Source of the DNA: Bacteroidota bacterium
GTDB lineage: Bacteria; Bacteroidota; Rhodothermia; JANXDC01
Direction: 5' to 3'
Assembly (NCBI GenBank): GCA_025059945.1
Contig: JANXDC010000004.1
Coordinates: 62,001 to 126,000 of the forward strand
DNA: 64,000 bases
Position numbers and translations under genes: made by a program. Of the stretch, positions 61,470 to 64,000 are shown one piece after another; position 1 is the stretch's first letter; every line of letters starts with the position of its first letter. The notes under the pieces are model-generated. The model saw nothing but the letters and a program-made list of their open reading frames with translations, was not told where the DNA came from and did not search any database.

Positions 61470-61928
61470 TCACGCTGGAGTGGGTGTTTCCTCTCGGAGT
61501 CCCAGAACGGCCTCCAAGTTAAGCAAACTCAACAGGGCGTTTTCCGTTTTCACCACGGCCTGTACGAAGCCTTCCCGACCGTTCGCAGCGCGCTCAAGTT
61601 GTTCGCTTGAGACGCGCACGACCTGGTAGACCCGATCCACCAGTAGGCCGGCGATGCGACCCCGGCTCTCCACGACCAAAATACGCTGCTCTCTGGCGTC
61701 GCCGTCCCGATCGGACAGGCCCATGCGCAGGCGCAGGTCCAGAATCGGGATCGTAGTGCCCCGCAGGTTGATGATGCCCCGCACGTATGGAGGGGCGCCG
61801 GGCACCGGCGTGATCTCCGGCACCCGGTGAATCTCCCAGACGCGCAGGATCTCCAGCGCGCAGTTCTCAGGTCCGACCGCGAAGCTTACAAGTTGCATCG
61901 TGGAAGTGCCGGAAGTCGCGGAGTACAT
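61470..61928 (-). CDS. cheW: CheW-type chemotaxis adaptor
   Basis: A 152-residue protein with MQLVSFAVGPENCALEILRV, then HRVPEITPVPGAPPYVRGII, NLRGTTIPILDLRLRMGL, and IAGLLVDRVYQVVRV, the CheW double beta-barrel. It links chemoreceptors to the CheA kinase. It follows the receptor gene by 6 bases, and is last in the operon before a terminator. No CheA is in this window. Confidence 0.95.
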   Translation of the reverse strand: MYSATSGTSTMQLVSFAVGPENCALEILRVWEIHRVPEITPVPGAPPYVRGIINLRGTTIPILDLRLRMGLSDRDGDAREQRILVVESRGRIAGLLVDRVYQVVRVSSEQLERAANGREGFVQAVVKTENALLSLLNLEAVLGLREETPTPA

Positions 61929-61934
61929 AGCGTT

Positions 61935-63803
61935 TTATTCCTTGCCACTGGTGCGCTTGTGTCCATTCGCCATCACGGCGGCAGGGGAGCCTGCGCGACG
62001 GGCCGCAGCAGAAGCCCCAGAGTCCAGGCGGAAGCGCTCCACCACGCTCTGCAGTTTAAGCGTGAGTTGGTGCAGCCCATCAGCCGCCTGCGCCACCTGT
62101 CGGGTGCTGCCGGCGGTCTGCTGGGAGACGACCGTAATGGCCTCGACGTTGCGGCTGATTGTCTCCGAAACGCGCGATTGCTCCTCTGTGGCTGCGGCGA
62201 TCTCCTCTACGCGGGCGCTCATCTGGCCTACGACGCCCACGATGGACTCGATCACCTGTCCGGCCTGCTGTGCCAGCACGATGCCCTGCTGGACTTCCTC
62301 TGTGCCGCGCCGGATCGAATCCACCGAGCGGGCCGTTTCGGCCTGAATCTGTTCGATCATGGCCGCGATCTCTTTCGTGGCCACGGTGGTGCGCTCGGCG
62401 AGCTTGCGCACCTCGTCGGCCACCACCGCAAAGCCCCGGCCTTGTTCGCCGGCCCGAGCGGCCTCGATGGCGGCGTTTAGGGCGAGCAGGTTGGTCTGAT
62501 CGGCGATCTCGTCGATTACGCGCACGATTTTGCCGATTTGCTCGCTAGAGGTCCCCAAGCCTTTGACGGTTTCCGCGGCCTGCCGGACGACCTGCTCGAT
62601 TCGCCGCATGCCCTCGACCATGCGGCCAACGGCCTCCCGACCCTCTGCGGCGGTCGAGTTGGCCTGTCGGGCCGTCTCCGTGGCTTGCATGGCATGCCGG
62701 GCGTTTTCCGTGATCGCACGCGTCATCTGCTCGATGGCCTGCGCGACCTGACGCGCCTGCTCGGTCTGCTGGTGCATGGCCGCGGCCATCTCCTCGGTGC
62801 TCGAGGAGATCTGCACGCTGGCGTCTAAGACGGCCGCCGCTGCGTCGCGCACATGCTGGATCATGCCCCGCAGGTCGGCGACCATTGTGTTCAGGTGCTC
62901 GCTTAGGCGGTTCAGTTGGGCGTCCTCAGAGGAGGACTCAAAGCGCGGCGTCAAGTCCCCGGCTGTGATCTGCTCGATCACATCGCCCATGCGGCTTACG
63001 TATTGCTCCAGGTGAGCCTGGCGCGCTTCCAGTTCCATCTGCACGCGTTCCGCGGCGCGCTGGGCCTCTTCGGCTCGTTCGCGCTGCTGGCTGATGGCTT
63101 CCAGGGTTTCGGCCAGGTGCTCGACCATATGGTTGAAGGCGCCCGCTAGCTCACCCAGCTCATCTTGCTGGCGGATCCTGACGCGGGCCTCTAGGTCTCC
63201 CTCCGTAACCCGGCGCGCGGCCTCCTGGAGATGCTGAACAGGACGAACGATCATGCGGCTTAAGAGCAGCAGCACCACTGAGGCCAGCAGCGTGGCCGCG
63301 GCCGAGGCGCTCAGGCCAGCCAAGAGCGCGCTGCGTTGTTCGGCGCGCACCGGGGCGAGCGTTAAGGCCACGCGGGCTAGGCCGATGCGTTCGCCGGCCT
63401 CGTTGTGCACGGGCGTGAGCACGTCCAGTAGCTCCTGCGAACGGGATCGCAGTCGCCCCACCTGGGTCTGTTCCGGGCTTGGGGCTAACTTGGGAAACGT
63501 CTCAGCTTTGAGCCCGCCTAGCAGGGTATTGTCCTTATCGTATACGGCCGCGGCCACGATCTCGGGGTTGGCCTTGGCTAGTTGCTGGGCCAGGCTGCGG
63601 ATCTGCTCCGCGTCCTGGAGCAAAATACTGTAGGCGGAGAGCTGGGCCAGGCTTTGCGCGGCCTGGCGGCCTTTGACCTCAAAGGCGGCTTCGAGCTTGC
63701 GACCCATCCATTGCACATAAAAGGCCGTCAGGGATCCGGCCAGCACCAAGATCATCCCACCCACCGTGGTGGTGATCTTGGCCCGTAGCGTCCAGCGCTG
63801 CAT
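61935..63803 (-). CDS. Methyl-accepting chemotaxis protein
   Basis: A 622-residue receptor. TM1 is about residues 10-30, a periplasmic sensor with [20 protein letters not shown] follows, TM2 is about 160-190, then a HAMP domain ([20 protein letters not shown]), a long coiled-coil region and the CheA/CheW-binding hairpin [29 protein letters not shown]. The C-terminus ends [10 protein letters not shown] without a CheR-tethering pentapeptide. The ligand is unknown; only the receptor-adaptor pair is visible. Confidence 0.96.
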   Translation of the reverse strand: MQRWTLRAKITTTVGGMILVLAGSLTAFYVQWMGRKLEAAFEVKGRQAAQSLAQLSAYSILLQDAEQIRSLAQQLAKANPEIVAAAVYDKDNTLLGGLKAETFPKLAPSPEQTQVGRLRSRSQELLDVLTPVHNEAGERIGLARVALTLAPVRAEQRSALLAGLSASAAATLLASVVLLLLSRMIVRPVQHLQEAARRVTEGDLEARVRIRQQDELGELAGAFNHMVEHLAETLEAISQQRERAEEAQRAAERVQMELEARQAHLEQYVSRMGDVIEQITAGDLTPRFESSSEDAQLNRLSEHLNTMVADLRGMIQHVRDAAAAVLDASVQISSSTEEMAAAMHQQTEQARQVAQAIEQMTRAITENARHAMQATETARQANSTAAEGREAVGRMVEGMRRIEQVVRQAAETVKGLGTSSEQIGKIVRVIDEIADQTNLLALNAAIEAARAGEQGRGFAVVADEVRKLAERTTVATKEIAAMIEQIQAETARSVDSIRRGTEEVQQGIVLAQQAGQVIESIVGVVGQMSARVEEIAAATEEQSRVSETISRNVEAITVVSQQTAGSTRQVAQAADGLHQLTLKLQSVVERFRLDSGASAAARRAGSPAAVMANGHKRTSGKE

Positions 63804-63828
63804 AATCCCAACTCCGTCCGTTTGTTTG

Positions 63829-64000
63829 TTAGTTGGCTACGAAAGTCGCATGCGCCTGGTACTGATCCGGCACCTTTACGTTCAGCGCCTGCGCTACGCG
63901 CTGGTTCAGGTACAGGCGCAGGTTGCCGCCCTCGTTGCTGACGTGCAGCAGGGCCCCTTCGCCGACCATTGTTTTATCTGGGGCCAACAGCGCCAAGTTG
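63829..64000 (-). CDS. Partial gene, C-terminal 57 residues of an unidentified protein upstream of the chemoreceptor
   Basis: A minus-strand frame open at the window edge ends at TAA (63831-63829), 25 bases before the receptor start. The visible tail reads [20 protein letters not shown] then [20 protein letters not shown] and ends in ATFVAN. The pattern loosely recalls the end of periplasmic substrate-binding or YfiR-type proteins encoded beside chemoreceptors, but this is weak. It is probably co-transcribed with the receptor and cheW. Confidence 0.6.
   Translation of the reverse strand, partial: NLALLAPDKTMVGEGALLHVSNEGGNLRLYLNQRVAQALNVKVPDQYQAHATFVAN

Overview
The window is GC-rich and densely coded. 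It carries only single-copy, vertically typical bacterial genes, and I see no insertion sequence, integrase, phage gene or CRISPR array. A DUF3098 membrane protein, the gene order pheS-pheT-(coiled coil)-zapA-rny-folD, TolB-like secreted proteins and RecF-DciA adjacency point to the Bacteroidota/Rhodothermota side of the tree. A double-thioredoxin-fold protein disulfide oxidoreductase and very GC-rich tRNA stems suggest a thermophile. Peptidoglycan genes (murA, ddl, amidase) indicate an ordinary diderm bacterium. The lineage is an inference from gene content; nothing here fixes the species.

1-9.4 kb is the most distinctive region, a compact sulfur-oxidation and sulfide-handling locus. On the minus strand, reading from 7.7 kb down, lie a CsoR/CstR-type repressor, a rhodanese + metallo-beta-lactamase protein (persulfide-dioxygenase-like), TusA, a DsrE2-type protein, a fused Fe-S/membrane subunit (SoeB+SoeC), a molybdopterin subunit (SoeA) and a SulP anion transporter cut by the window edge. 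Divergently transcribed are a secreted DUF442/TIGR01244 protein, a single-domain rhodanese and a protein disulfide oxidoreductase. Together these could carry persulfide sulfur via TusA/DsrE2 to sulfite, oxidise sulfite in the cytoplasm to sulfate while reducing quinone, and move the anion across the membrane. Both promoter regions contain inverted repeats that could be repressor operators.

9.4-34 kb is mostly housekeeping: tRNA-Glu, murA, a cysteine desulfurase, birA and coaX (overlapping), an amidase, an Lrp/AsnC regulator, adk, type 2 IPP isomerase, a tandem universal stress protein, TPR proteins, bioY, ddl, a gamma-carbonic-anhydrase-like protein, a large HExxH + TolB-propeller surface protein, a Kelch lipoprotein, mnmE, a secreted D-aminoacylase, tyrA and a cytidine deaminase with unusual domain order.

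34-44 kb holds DUF3098, tRNA-Asp, an AT-rich promoter island driving an AsnC regulator and glnA, recF-dciA, an M28 peptidase, transketolase, a secreted thioredoxin, tRNA-Phe, prmC and a Nudix hydrolase. 44-48.7 kb is a partner-switching signalling module: two PP2C (SpoIIE/RsbU) phosphatases around a STAS antagonist and an RsbW-like kinase.

48.8-58.9 kb is a translation/cell-division block: thrS-infC (with a likely AUA start), rpmI-rplT, pheS-pheT, a coiled-coil protein, zapA, rny and folD. The window ends with an NhaC antiporter, an orphan histidine kinase, and a minus-strand CheW-chemoreceptor pair preceded by the 3' end of another gene.
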